DNA of 64,000 nucleotides. Origin: Lepturacanthus savala. Its lineage: Eukaryota > Chordata > Actinopteri > Scombriformes > Trichiuridae. This document shows, piece after piece, positions 35,371 to 47,084 of the stretch. Within the stretch, counting starts at the first letter, position 1, and every line of letters begins with the position of its first letter. Position numbers and translations under genes: made by a program. Below the pieces are notes generated by a model that had not been told where the DNA came from, did not search any database, and saw only the letters and a program-made list of their open reading frames with translations. Where the stretch lies: the NCBI GenBank assembly GCA_030544235.1, contig CM060472.1, forward strand, positions 22,496,724 through 22,560,723, given 5' to 3'.

Positions 35371-35760
35371 ACGAAGGTGTCTGCTGCACGCCGGTTAATT
35401 TTCCTACCCTCCATTATAAATAATAAGCGAGTAGAACACATTAGCTCGGCCGCTTCCCCTGTCACGTCTCCCAATCAGTTTGGATGGCGTGACCTTGGGG
35501 AGGAACCGGCGCCGCGGCATGGAGAGAGGAGGAGGCTCGGCAGAGGCGGAGGTGGCATCCGCTATCAAGGAACCCAATTACATCAGGTACAATAGTGGTC
35601 GCCATGAGCGGTTGCCAGTTTGTTACCCTATAACGTGGAGGAGCTATTTTGAGAGGGGGACGTGATGATGATATCCGGGCTCGCTCATCTGTGTAATTTA
35701 AAAGATTCGACAATTGAGCACGGAGGTAGCGACGGGATGCCGTGAGTCATGGCGAGGGGA
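35371..35760. promoter_or_regulatory. Candidate regulatory or CpG-rich element
   Basis: Repeat-free and rich in CpG and motif-like words: CGAGTAGAACACATTAGC, CCCAATCAGTTTGGATGG (an inverted CCAAT-type box), GAACCGGCGCCGCGGCATGG, GGAACCCAATTACATCAGG and GTAATTTAAAAGATTCGAC. It lies about 0.9 kb downstream of the putative first exon. It could be an intronic enhancer or alternative promoter. Short frames on both strands show no domain. Confidence 0.3.
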
Positions 35761-36429
35761 AGTCTGACGAAACCTCACTTCAAAGTTCCCCTATGCCAAA
35801 TGGGGAACTGGGAGCGTTCCACAAGGGCGCCTAACTTCATTGGAAGTTTTGTGCGTGTTTCTCCAACAAATCGAATTCCCAGCGTTGACATCTTTCCTCT
35901 GGTCTCAACTACTTTGGGGGGGAGTTTTGCAGAGTTGAGTCAGTTGCAGGCTTTGCTGTAATCAGTCGTTCGGCTCGGCCGTTCAAGGCTCCCCACCCCC
36001 AGACGGAGGAATCCCTGTGGCTCACCACAGACCCAATCAGACCCCTCTAAGTACACAGCATTCCGAAAAGGAAAAAGGGACCAAGACTCCAAAAAAAAAA
36101 AAATAATAATGTTTCCAGTCCTCCGGGGTGGTGGTCTGTGTGTGTCTGCAGAATGTAGGAGTATCTTTCACTAATAGTTTGTGTCTTTTGGTCTGGCCTC
36201 TCAGTTCTATCTTTTTTTCCCCCTTCGTACTATTCCCCTCGGTTCTTCTCCATGGCTTTTTGATTCGCCCTCTGTTTCCACTTAACAATCCTGGCTTTTT
36301 TCCAAGAAACACCTCAGCACCATTCGCCTCTCTTTTTTTTTTTTTTTTTCCAAGCATGAGCTGACTTTTTAATACTCTGGGCACACGCAGAGAATACATG
36401 GGCATGTACTGTACTTCTGAGCACTTTTT
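35761..36429. other. Unique sequence, nothing identified
   Basis: No transposon or gene. A 122-codon minus frame (36037-36405) is driven by T/A runs near 36095-36107 and 36330-36350 and is Lys-rich without a domain. Confidence 0.45.
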
Positions 36430-37330
36430 TTTTATGAGACGGCTCCTACGGTGGTTATTGCAGATGATTGCGAAACAGCAATTTTAAAGGGCGACGAGAA
36501 AGCCGCCCCGCGATCGTCGTAATGGTTCCCACGGTGCAATCAGCGAGACGTCGCGTCACTCCTGATGCAAAGGTAATTAGGCCGCACGGCTTTTATATCT
36601 GCGACCGCACTTTATTGGCAGGTGCTTTTTTTTTTTTGGAGTAGCGGAGGATGGAAAACCGACAGCCTGGGGGGGCGTCACAAGTCAAGAGCTTTACATA
36701 ACATCTCCATCCGAAAAGGGGTTTCTGTTTTATCTGTTTTTGACAGACGCATCCTTGACTTTCAGCGCTATTTGTCGCCGACCTGAACTGTTCCCCTGCA
36801 AATCGTCCGATCCCCTGCCCTAATCGCTTTATGGCGCCATCGGTTGGGCCGCGACTGTACATCACTCCTTGACTGCAGTTTGCCTAAGTGTCCCCGTCGA
36901 TGTAAAGCCTCTTCTGTACCAATTATAGTCATGTTGACAGGCCTCGGACGTCTGCGACCTTGTCAGGAAAAATGCCTCTATTCATTACTTACACCGAAGA
37001 CCCACTTCTGCGAGATGTATGCTGAGCACTCACTCCGCGAGGATTAGCGTTACGGCCTTTATTTTTTTTTTCCCGGAGTCTCTTTGTTTCTCGTCAGTAT
37101 TATTTGGCAGACGAAAAGGAGGAAAGAGAAAAGATTTTGTCAGCAGGCTCGACACGCGTCCTTTTACCGCGGGTTCGTTCGAAGGAAAGGCTAATTGTTA
37201 TGCCTCGGAGGTCCTTTTGTTAATTAGAAGTTATCTCGGGCCGCTCGCACATGGTCAGCGCTCTAATTGGCAGTCAAAGCTGCATACCACCTGGCCTAGC
37301 CTTTAACTCACCAGGTGCTCCCAGGGAAAC
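36430..37330. promoter_or_regulatory. Candidate conserved non-coding cluster
   Basis: About 0.9 kb of repeat-free, CpG-containing sequence. Notable words include GGCGACGAGAAAGCCGCCCC and GCAAAGGTAATTAGGCC (36430-36590), GACTTTCAGCGCTATTTGTC, CCCTAATCGCTTTATGGCGCC and CCAATTATAGTCATG (36750-36930), and GTCAGCGCTCTAATTGGCAG (about 37253). Homeodomain-type TAATTA/TAATTG cores are frequent. No domain-bearing frame. The density of motif-like sequence in a transposon-free setting suggests developmental regulatory DNA, to be confirmed by alignment with other fish. Confidence 0.33.
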
Positions 37331-40300
37331 CATCGGCTCTGGCGTTACGGGGGTATGTGGCCTCTTAAAACCAGGCGGCAGGAGAGAAAGGCAGAGAGAG
37401 AGGCCCGGAGGGGGGGGGGACACTAAAGTGTGTGGCTAACTTTGCCAAAATGGCAGAGCTGCAAAAAGGTTATTTCATGCTACATCGCTAAACGAGGCTG
37501 TTGAAGCCTTGATGCAGGTGTCATCATCCATCACACCTCTTTGTTTTTAGATTTCTAATACCAAAGAAGGACGTTTAAGTGTTTGAGGGGTTTCATTGTC
37601 CCTCCCCCCCCCAGACCGTATTTAGAGTAGTCTGAATCTGTCCACTTTAGCATAATGTTTCCTGACATGGTGTTGCAGTAGCTGTCTCAGTTAGGGCGGT
37701 AGGTGCTGCGGATGTGGTCGTTGAAGGCGTCGAACACCCACAGCATTTAAATTTAATCTCCCAGTCAAGACACTCCTGCTGAAGGCCTTGTTTGCTGTTG
37801 CATATGAGTCCTACATCTTTATGCATGTCACAGCTCGTCCAACCTGGAGTGTGAAGTCCTGGATGAAGAACAGCTCTACACTAGACCTCTCCTGGAGTTG
37901 CACAAACACGATAACCAGCAGAGATTATTTTCTTGATGGATTCATCCTCTCCGCCATCAGGACCTGACGCGAGTTTGCCGAGATCCGTTCTGTCCGGACA
38001 CATGTCGTTTCGCGTCCTCCTGGGCGTGCGCTTAAAATCGTCCGACCATACTGGGGGGGGGGAATGACGACGCCACAATCCCCAAATGAAGACGATTTAT
38101 CCGTTCACAAAGAAAGATGAATGTTAAAATTCGTGCAAAGAGATTCTCACTGTTAAACGGAATCCGCATGAAATGTTTTATTCGGCGAAAGTCACAACAT
38201 AAAGACAGTGGAGAAAAGGCGGCGATTTAATCAAAAGATAGCGAGGGCCGCTTTTTCACAATGAATGGGAAAACTCACAGTGAATACCTCGTGAATCTTT
38301 TACATGTACATGACATGAGCGTCATGTTGTTTTCCGCTTATGAGTCTCGACTAAGCGGACCATGAGAAGGGAATGTTTTGTCAACAACAACAACAAAGAA
38401 AAAACCACGGCCAGACAGGTTTACGGCACAATCAAACTGCTGATTTAATGCGCCTCAAGACGGCGTGCCTGCGAGGACAAAAGAAAAAAAAAAAAGCCTT
38501 TTTGTCTTTTCATGCCACGAAAGTAAGTAAATTGTGTTATTTTGTCTCGCTTGCTAAAGTTCACACTCATTCCCAAACGCGGCGTCTCCTTTGTTCTCCG
38601 ATCACGACGGGAATTTGAAATGTAAATCAGATCTCGACAATGTGCTATATCTTGATGAGTGGAGCGGAGAGACGCGCGCTCAAAAAAAAAAAAAAAAAAA
38701 TCGGAGTAACTGTGCTGTGCTCAGCAGCCTCGGGCTGAATGTGTTAATGTTTTACAGCTGAGCGGAGGATCATCTGGATCCGCGCGTTTGTTGGTGATGC
38801 CTTTTTTTTTTTTTGCTTCTTCCAGGAACTGTTGTGTTGAGGCCTATAGCTTTGGCAGCATGTGTTTTCTGATTTCAACCTTCACATTCTGTATAATAAA
38901 TTTAGACATGCAGCTCACGTTTGAGCAGCAACCGTATGTAATTAATGGGAATTAAAACATATATAGACTAATAGCCTTATGCATATAAATCTTAATAAAC
39001 AAGCCTATCGCTGCTGTAATTACTGACTATAGAATCATTACCTCCCCTAATCTGCCACTGCTACCATGTTAGCGGTTCATTAATTAAACATACTATGGAA
39101 AACAGCAGCTCTTCTCTGTTGAAAAGACTTCTCCTTGACTGGACCCAAAGAGTTGCAAAGTGTAGCTTAATTTTGCTCTGGAGGTCATTCCAGGAATAAT
39201 GAGCAGGAGAAATGTAAATACTCCTCTTTGCTTAACCACCGGAGCACTTAAAAAAACAGAGACAAGCCAGTTTTTTTTTTGTTTTTTTTTTTGAGATTTA
39301 GCCACATAATGAGCTGCTTATTTAAATGCGAGCAATAAGTAAAGTGGTGTGAAAAAGAGGCTCCCTGTGTCAAAGGGAGTTTTTTTTTTTTTAATAATGT
39401 ATGTGATACGTCCTAAGTAGTTTTGGGAAAAGATGCAAAGAGACACTTACTGGTTAAAGACTTCATTCAACATTTTTTTTTTGGGGGGGGGGGAAATACT
39501 TGAAATGCTATTTGCTTTCATGAGTGAGATGAGAAGATCCATTACAGTCCTGTGTTTACCCGAGCTTAGCGTATACTGGCAGATAGTCTGGTTCTGTTCA
39601 AAGAGGGGGAAAAAAATACCAACACCTCAAAAGCTTGCTACTAAATTAGATTTTTTTAAGGTCCTGTGTGTTAAATTTTCCTGCCTTCAATTGAAGATTT
39701 GGAATCACTAACAAGATATATTTGTTTTGAGTATCAAACATCATTTCAGTGTGTTTTTTTCCTCTTTCAAGCTTCTCCCTGAAGCTCTACAAGAACAGGT
39801 TGTTTTGTGTTTGTCTCATTAATGTTACTGAATTAATAAATAATTAATATTAATCAATAATAATATTAATAATCTCTTCTGATTGGCTGATTTGAATACC
39901 TGCGAATGGGAGGTTAGTATAGTTGTGACACCACAACTTTACCAAAGTCCCCATTTTTTAAGGTCTGTGGATTGACTTTGACCCATACTGGAAATTTAGT
40001 TTTACATTAAAGGTACAGGGTTTAAAATTTAATGGCATTTAGCAGCAGGAACAGAACTTGGCAGATTATTTATATAATTATTAACAGTAGCGAACAGAAT
40101 GGACAAACAGACAATGACTCTAGGGATGACTTTTCCAAATAGAACATGAAAAATTTAAATTTTCCACTTAAAAATGGAACTGCCATTCTCAAAAGGCTCT
40201 TTATTTAGAAACCTCCTTTCTCAAAACAGAAAAATCTCTTTAACAAATACATTGTTCGCTTATTCATTTATTTTTTTTTCTGTATATGCGAATGAATAAG

Positions 40301-40389
40301 CACATCAGTGTGGTACAGCGTGAACGTCAAATCTGCAAAAACAATAAGATGGTGGACAGCACCTGGTGCTGAAATTCCGAACTAGTCCC
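37331..40389. other. Unique sequence with no transposon recognised
   Basis: Holds G- and C-runs near 37410 and 37604 and A/T runs near 38480, 38682-38700 (A19), 38803, 39270-39292 and 39378-39391, plus a T/G run at 39473-39493 ending in G11. The segment 38100-38780 is relatively CpG-rich and motif-dense and may be regulatory. No gene is supported apart from a short coding-like tract listed separately. Confidence 0.4.
37687..37746 (-). other. Short coding-like tract ending in a stop
   Basis: On the minus strand, an ATG at 37746 opens 19 codons (MLWVFDAFNDHIRSTYRPN) ending at a TGA at 37687-37689. All but one codon end in G or C, as in typical fish coding sequence. Upstream in frame there are TAA stops within 12 bases and no splice acceptor in the right phase, so it is not a normal terminal exon. 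It may be the end of a broken gene or retrocopy, or chance. I do not recognise the peptide. Confidence 0.15.
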
Positions 40390-40426
40390 TCAAACATAAA
40401 CCCGCGAAACAAATGCAAACAAAAAA

Positions 40427-40945
40427 ATGCTGCAAACCCGATCATTTTCACATCTGATCCTCACCGCATGGTATCTTGAGTCGTTCGGCAGTGTATCAGT
40501 TCAGCTAGTGGGATTACACAGATTTCCTTTTTTCACTCGCCAGAGTGGCTGGTTAGTCGACTTCATCCACCACCAAAGAGTCAAAAGTAGTCAACACTGG
40601 CAACTGGTGACTGCTAATTTTGAACCTTTCGTGAAAATGATTGCTTTTGGTATCATTTTAAGCTCTGCGGTCTGCATTAAAACGTCTTTGTTTTCACTCG
40701 GGTCCAAGCGGTGCATGGGCACAACACGAGCAGAGCGTCATGTTTTGTGTCACTGGAGTGGACTGTGGGGTGGTTTTGCAGTGATTTTCTCTTGTAGTTG
40801 TTTTGGGGCTTTGTGCGTGCATAATAGTAATGCTAACCTTGCTCTGAGCATTCATAATTGCTCCAAACTACTTATAACTTCCTACTTCATGACTTTTCTG
40901 TTACTGAGCGATGTTTGTGTTCAGTCTAATCGGGTATTCTGCTGA
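40427..40945 (+). other. Long unrecognised frame, probably chance
   Basis: An open + frame of 172 codons, among the longest in the window. It contains hydrophobic stretches (MIAFGIILSSAVCI and LLITSYFMTFLLLSDVC) but no conserved domain or motif I know, no clear Kozak context, and a Ser/Cys/Leu-rich composition typical of random AT-rich frames. No splice sites or poly(A) signal fit it convincingly. A frame of this length can occur by chance in 64 kb read six ways. Confidence 0.15.
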
Positions 40946-43339
40946 GACTTCCAACGAGAATCCTTGAAACACGCTAGATTGTGACTAACTGCATGTCTTC
41001 ATCAGAGCAACCACACACATGCCACTTGGCTCGTATAATGGTTCTGAATAATTACTGTCTTCAGTAATTCTGTAATCAGCGTTGGAAGTACATCTGGCTG
41101 GCTTCTTCGTGGATATACCATGGATATCAGAAGTCCACAGGCTCTCTCTAATTTTCTAGTTGTTATTGCCTTGAAAGCTGAAACGAAAACCTATTAAATC
41201 TGACTTGATTTTTTCCATTTTCTTTTGGATACGCTGTAGTGCTTAGTAAAAGGTAAAAATGAGAAATGGCTAAGTTCAGATCGTGTATTACAAATGGAAA
41301 ACGAAAGCTGTTTTTTTTTTTTTTTGGAATGGTGAACAAGAGGCACATTTGGGTTTGACAACAACTGTAACATTCTTGGACAGCTTCCGACCATCCTAGT
41401 TCATCTGAAGCTCCGATTTCTCCCCCATTCCTCTCTCCATAATGATTGAGTTGCCCCTTTTTTTGGATCAATCCACCCTTTGTACGATGTAAAAGCGCTG
41501 GAAAATGTAGAAACAGCCTTTCTCTTTCTTTGTGTTTTTTCGTCCAATATGAGTTTTGGTCTGCAGCTCCCTTAAATTCCTGCAGTCAGTGTCGTTATTG
41601 GCACACCCCGGTTTTATATTGGCTCCTGTAGGTTTCGTGGTGAGGGGCACCCTCATCATCTTAAATCTAGACCTGAAAGTTAAAATTCTTTTTCTGTCCG
41701 AACCTGAGGCATAGCTACATCATTATGAGACACTGAGTGCATCTTCTTGCATAATTAAGATGAACTGGATGTTATTTTTAGGGGGGGAAAGTAGTGTCTG
41801 TCTTGCCACCTGACCGCACAGCCCAGAAACCTTGCAAACATGCAAATGAGCTCTTACATCCATGCAGCGGGAAGCCTCCACTGTATAATGTAGTTGTTCA
41901 TATTGCCGCTGGCCTCTTTGCTTCGCTGACGAGCTCCTTACTGCACAGTCATTCATCTCAGAGGAACCTCCTGATCTTGCAGAGATCATGCTGCTATATT
42001 ACCTCCGGTCTGTGATTACAGTTTCAATTTGCTTTCAGGATGTGTTAATGGGAATCTCTTTCTTTTATTTCCTTTTTTTTAACCTCAGCCTTTTAAATAA
42101 TCATATATTCTTTGTGTAGTCTTACTTTATTTAAGGTGTTGGATAAAGCATAGTTTTATATTACAACCATTTCCATTGTAATGTTAGTGGATATTGTAAA
42201 GTATTTATGGGTACCTATTTAATATACTAAAATGAATATACTTCAACTATTATTATTGAAATGATCTCATATTAAATATTCCCTGTTTCATAAATATATG
42301 TCATCATAGTTCATTAAGAAGATTCAGTAACTTGTTGATGCTGTTTTATATTCCTGCAAACTCAACAAGAGATACTCAGAGCTGCAGAATGGTGCTTTTT
42401 TAATGTTTTGTACAAGGTCATTATTTGAATAACTTGCTTTTCTCTGAGAATTTAGCCTGTCCAGAGCAAATACAATAGATTTAGAACAATATTCATTTAC
42501 CAAGTAATGGAATTGAAGATGTTATTTAATTCCTAATCCTTCCATGACATCTTTAGCTAGATTCAGACTGGATGTGTTGCTGCCCCCTTTGATTCACTGT
42601 TCTGCTGGACTCACCCACTGAGGCGCACAGCATGAAAGACTTCATCTCATTTCTTACAAACGGGTACACAAACTCGTGCTGGTGTGGCTTTCGAACTGTG
42701 TGGTTTTCATTTTCGTTGATCAAACAGGTAAGTTTGTCTGTGAAGTGTGCATCACAGATGTTGCTATCAAAGCCGAGGTGCAGAGAAAAGGGAGTGAAGG
42801 AAATGAAATGGACAGATCCTTACCTCAAGGTAATCAAGTGACCTGAGTTGCTAGAAAAGTGAAAAAAAAACACACAAGAATAACACCTCTAACTTTCTCA
42901 TTGTAAAAATAATCACACACAACCTGGGTATCATATTAGTCCTAGCAATCTCGTATGGGGCTAGTAATCAGCTTAAAGGATAATACCAACGTTATTGGGT
43001 TTATTCCTTATCTCCAGAGGTAAATCGTCACCTGTATCCAACCCCAACAATTTCACTCAGCTATCTGCACATCTGAATGCACTTATTCTTTCGCTTTCTT
43101 TGTCTTCCGAGTGCCTCAAGGCTCTGTGAGGACTTATCCACCAGAGTGGCTGTGATGAAAGTAAGCAACATGACTCTCACCGCCTCCTCATGAAAGATGT
43201 TGCATTCAAAAACTCATCTTTACACATTACACTTTACACATTATTTGCCAGCTGTGGTCAGAGTGTGAAAATTCAGGCAGTGACCTGGTGATCCTCGTGA
43301 CTTGAGGATTGATTTCTTCATGAATCTCTGTGCTGGCTT
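40946..43339. other. Unique sequence, nothing certain
   Basis: No gene or complete element. A T-run lies near 41312-41326. A perfect donor consensus CAGGTAAGT occurs at 42727 after an open frame of about 32 codons. At about 43107-43130 the + strand reads FRVPQGSVRT, resembling the VPQGSV motif of LINE reverse transcriptases; it may be a tiny LINE scrap next to the minus-strand LINE at 43340. 41700-42030 is motif-rich and could be regulatory. Confidence 0.35.
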
Positions 43340-43930
43340 CATATATCCGATACCTTCTTCCGGACTACAGCAGGAAAGTTGGGATCCTTAATGATTCTCT
43401 TTGCCTTATTCCTGCAGTGTCTGACGTAAATGCCCTCAAGCCAGGGTAGAGTCCTGCCTACTCTGTGTACAGCTGAACTAACCACTCTTTGCAGGGCTTT
43501 CGGTCCCACTTGGTGCTGTTTCTGTCCAATTGATGTTCCCCTCTTGATGGTGCAGAAGTATAAATTCTTTAGTATCTGAGAGGATACCATGAATTTCCTC
43601 AAGCCTCTGAGGAAATCAAGGAACCACATGCACAGTGATTTGTTTAATCCCAGATCCTTGAGCTTTGTGATGAGCCTGGAGGAAAGTATTGAGTTGAACA
43701 CTGCACTATCCTACATCCAATCATCCATTGATTAGTTGGGATGGTAGGCGACTGTAGTGTGTCCGTTGTGCTGGGTATGTGAAGAGCAGGAAGCACTCCA
43801 TCACTACAGAGGTAAGTGCCACTGGGCAGTCATGTACTCCTTGAGGCATGTGGGTATGACAGAGTGGCCCAGGGACAGGTCGACTATCGTCATGAGCACC
43901 GGCGCTATATTTAACTGTTGTTTTGGGTAC
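43340..43930 (-). mobile_element. LINE reverse transcriptase relic with deletion fusion
   Basis: On the minus strand, CPVALTSVVMECF (near 43828-43790) is the RT motif usually read as RPVALTS.VMK.FE. After a frame change, AVFNSILSSRLITKLKDLGL and SLCMWFLDFLRG (43705-43600) are the AFN-motif and following palm segment. The frame then jumps to the element's C-terminus: KALQRVVSSAVHRVGRTLP, WLEGIYVRHCRNKAKRII and KDPNFPA (43500-43370). The YADD box and much of the palm are deleted, yet 120 codons stay open across the junction. Such proteins belong to the L2/CR1/Rex group of fish LINEs; exact clade not assigned. Confidence 0.78.
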
Positions 43931-46375
43931 AGTTGTATCTTTTGTTTGACAAATTAAATCCACTAAAGGCTCATGTACGTGTAAACATGCAATGCAGACC
44001 ACAGGACGGTCTCTGATTGGCCTGGCCATTTCCTGTCACATGTCATTTATGCATGACCTGTGGGGGAGTCACCATGTCATAGCTTATAATAACTATGAGG
44101 CTTTTAATATTGACCTTTATGTAGTCTTATCCTCTTAGGATGCGCCCTTTTTTTAGTCTTATTCGTGAAAATGGTATGCCCAAGTTGTAAGTAGCACAGT
44201 TCCCACATGTTACATGTCGTTTGAAAGCCCTGGCTATTGGCTGTCAGATTTGGATTGGAAATTTCCATTGGGTAGCACTGCTTTTCATCAAATTAAAGGT
44301 GGTCAAACTTTTTTAGTTGGTCCTCAGTGGTTTCAAGCTGGCTCTCCCCTGACCCCATGCTTCGATTGGCTCGTGCATGTGTCAACCGATGCGAAACAAC
44401 TTCGAGACCATAGCTGATGTGTTATTCGCACATAGAAACCAACAACTTAAGTGTAGTATTGCTATAAATGACCCGCCCTTGCTCCCCCCGTACCCCACAC
44501 TACAGTGTGTTTTAAGAGGTTAAAGGATGGACTTGTATTGCATGTGTGAACGGAACACCAATGAACAGTATACATCCATCAGAATCTTTTATATACTTTA
44601 ACTGGCAACAAAGGAACAAAGAGACACGCTACTGTTTTGATCCCTCATGTTCATGATTAGAAATATTGTAGCATGATCAAAGCCTTTGTGTTGCCCATGA
44701 CTACTTATTGATCAGATGTATGGGCTGTGCATGGCTGCACATTAGAGTGGAATGCATTGTGTGTGTGGACGCATAATATGATGATGTTATGTATGCTGGT
44801 GACAGGGGTGTTCTGTAAACCTATAGTGAACACAGTGTTGTCTCTGTATTTTCCGATGCTTTTTTTGAGTCTGATTAAGAGTTAACGTGAGTCGAAAGGT
44901 AAGCAGAAAGGCAAACTCTTCTTCAAACAACCGGAGAGGAGCCTCAGAGGGTTCCCGTTGGCAACATCACACCCGCCCAAAAAGCCTTTGAAGCACCCTA
45001 AATGCACGAGAGTACACAGAGGGATACATTTACTCAGAATATATGAGCTCCAGAAAGGTACAAGGCCAGACAGAGATTGCTGACAAAAAATGTGGGAAAA
45101 AAAATGTATCTCCTGCTAAATATTAAAACTGTCTTCACTGGAGGATGAGACCTGCATCGTGGCCGATATTTTGTTGCTTCAAGAAATACACAGAAATTCC
45201 CTTTTTCAGCTCAAAGGTAGATTGTACATAATTGTTTTTATGTAAAATAGCGCACCCTGCAGGCACAGCAAAATGAGACGAATCAAAATCAGAACAAAGA
45301 TGGCCTCCCACTTTGTGTCCTATGTTAATCGAGAGGACTGGATACAGAAGGTAAAATAAATAAACCTTTCAACTTTCATATTAAACAGAGACACATTTAC
45401 CATGAAGGGAAAGACTCAAACTTTTATGCAAATATGATCCTGCTGCTATATTATTGCTGTTAACATCTGTATAAATTAGGACAGTGCCTGCTCTTACTAA
45501 TAGGCTATTTACTAAGGGACCATCAACAAATTAACACCTGAAAGACAGAAAACCAATCTTATTCTTTGTGCTTGTCTATATTAGTGAAAAATATTAAAAA
45601 CTAAATAAGACGGCAAGCTTGCAAGTTTCCCTAGCTTTCTAGCAGTGATTCTGAGTGTTGGACATGCTGTTTCTTGGATGCTGGTCAAATTTTCATGCAC
45701 CAAGTAGTGTTTTTATGCATCAGTTTCAAAGTTCTCTGCTGCTCTCCACATGAAAGTAAAAGAAATAGAGTCATACGGGGTCAGTAGAAATGATCTGTTG
45801 AAGGCCAAAAGAATAATAAAAATTATTATTCTTTAATAATAAAAAATAGAGAATAACCTAAAAACTGTAAGCAGAGTTGTGATGTTTCTTTGTTCCTCTC
45901 CCTTTTTTGCCTCTCACATTGTTGCATAACTGCTAACAAACTAATAATGCCATATATAATAACATACCAGTCAGGGGACATTTACACACATTGTCTGTGA
46001 CTTTTACTTGTAATGGCTTATTTTAATATGCTTATATGCTTACAGCATATTATCTTCTCTTATGTCGGGAATATTAAATAAATCTAATTTTAACCTTCAG
46101 GTTTTATATGGGGGGGTGGGCTCTTGAATGTCTGTAACCAGGGCAACATTGATGCTGAGTGACAGTGACAGACCACTTGGCTGTCATTCTGATTTAATAC
46201 TTCTCCGCTATGCCTCATGAAATTCTTTTTTTTTTCCAAGCATAAGAAAACAGTGTATGCATGCTTGAGCTCTGCTTCCTGAAACTGACCAGCTTCCCTA
46301 TTTTTGACGTAGTAAAAACTTAAATATTTTTTTTTTCTTAGTTGTACTACATTATATGAATATACTGTGATGCAA
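43931..46375. other. Intergenic sequence, nothing identified
   Basis: No gene or element recognised. There is an A/T-rich stretch at 45800-45850 with complementary AATAATAAAAATTATTATT words. Frames up to 108 codons (46090-46416 -) show no domain. Confidence 0.5.
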
Positions 46376-46915
46376 CTCAGCGAATGTTGCGAAAATTTGC
46401 GTTTAAAATGGCTCACCCTCTTGTTTGAAAAGTCCCGAACATATATTTTTCAAAACGGAGCCGGTTACGATGTCATAAAAATCTATATAAGCCCCCAGTG
46501 TGTGTGTGTGTGTGTCTGTAAGTCTGTGAAAGCAGCTTGGTTATTTTCAAAATGCTGCCAGAGACGCACAGCACGACGGCCCGATCTCCCGGGGATCACT
46601 CATGGATCCGTCTCTGTTTCCGTGTGGCGGGAGCTCCAGCGGTGCCGGTTCAAACAGGATTGATGGTTACTGCGGTGTGTCCGGTGTCCCGCAGCGTCTA
46701 CAGAAGGCTGCGTGGAGTCTCATCCTCTGGGAGGAGCGCGGGAGCTCCAGTGGTGCGGACCCTCCGCAGAGCTCCGCGGACAACAGGACGCACGGCAGCA
46801 ATTTGCAGACCTGCCTCTGGACAGGTGTGTCTCTGCTGCTGCTGGAGCTAAAACTGTCCTTTTATGTTTAAATAAACTGAGCTGAACTCGGTTTGGACTG
46901 TACTGGAATAAACCA
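46376..46915 (+). mobile_element. Possible solo LTR-like element
   Basis: A TATA box in context (AATCTATATAAGCCCCC, about 46480-46495) is followed by a (GT)n run and a GC-rich segment of about 330 bp. Next come poly(A)-signal words AATAAA at 46870-46875 and about 46910-46916. TATA box and poly(A) signal within about 400 bp, in a GC-rich island surrounded by AT-rich DNA, is the arrangement of a solo LTR. TG/CA boundaries and flanking target duplications were not resolved, and no internal retroviral or retrotransposon genes are present. Two overlapping + frames of 89 and 104 codons are compositional. An alternative is a short TATA-driven host transcript. Confidence 0.28.
46498..46515. repeat. 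(GT)n microsatellite
   Basis: About nine GT units just downstream of the TATA-like box at about 46483. Confidence 0.9.
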
Positions 46916-47084
46916 TGTTTTTGTGAACCTGTCAGTAGAAGCAGCTGCTTTTTTTGTGCCATAGTAAAGTATAGTGTTATAATGCAAATAGCAAGCTCAA
47001 TATTACAACACAGTTGTCTCAAAGTGCTTCACAAATTTAATCCAAAGTGGCTTGGTTGATTTCATAATGAATAAATAGTAGATT

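Noticed and set aside
36037..36405. 122-codon minus frame, Lys-rich
   Set aside because: Driven by poly-T runs read as poly-Lys/Phe; no domain.
43721..44029. 102-codon minus frame as a host gene
   Set aside because: Its central part is the LINE motif PVALTSVVMECF; it is part of the LINE relic at 43340-43930.
46537..46871. Two + frames of 89 and 104 codons and an opposing minus frame
   Set aside because: They overlap in different frames within a GC-rich LTR-like block, where stop codons are rare by composition.
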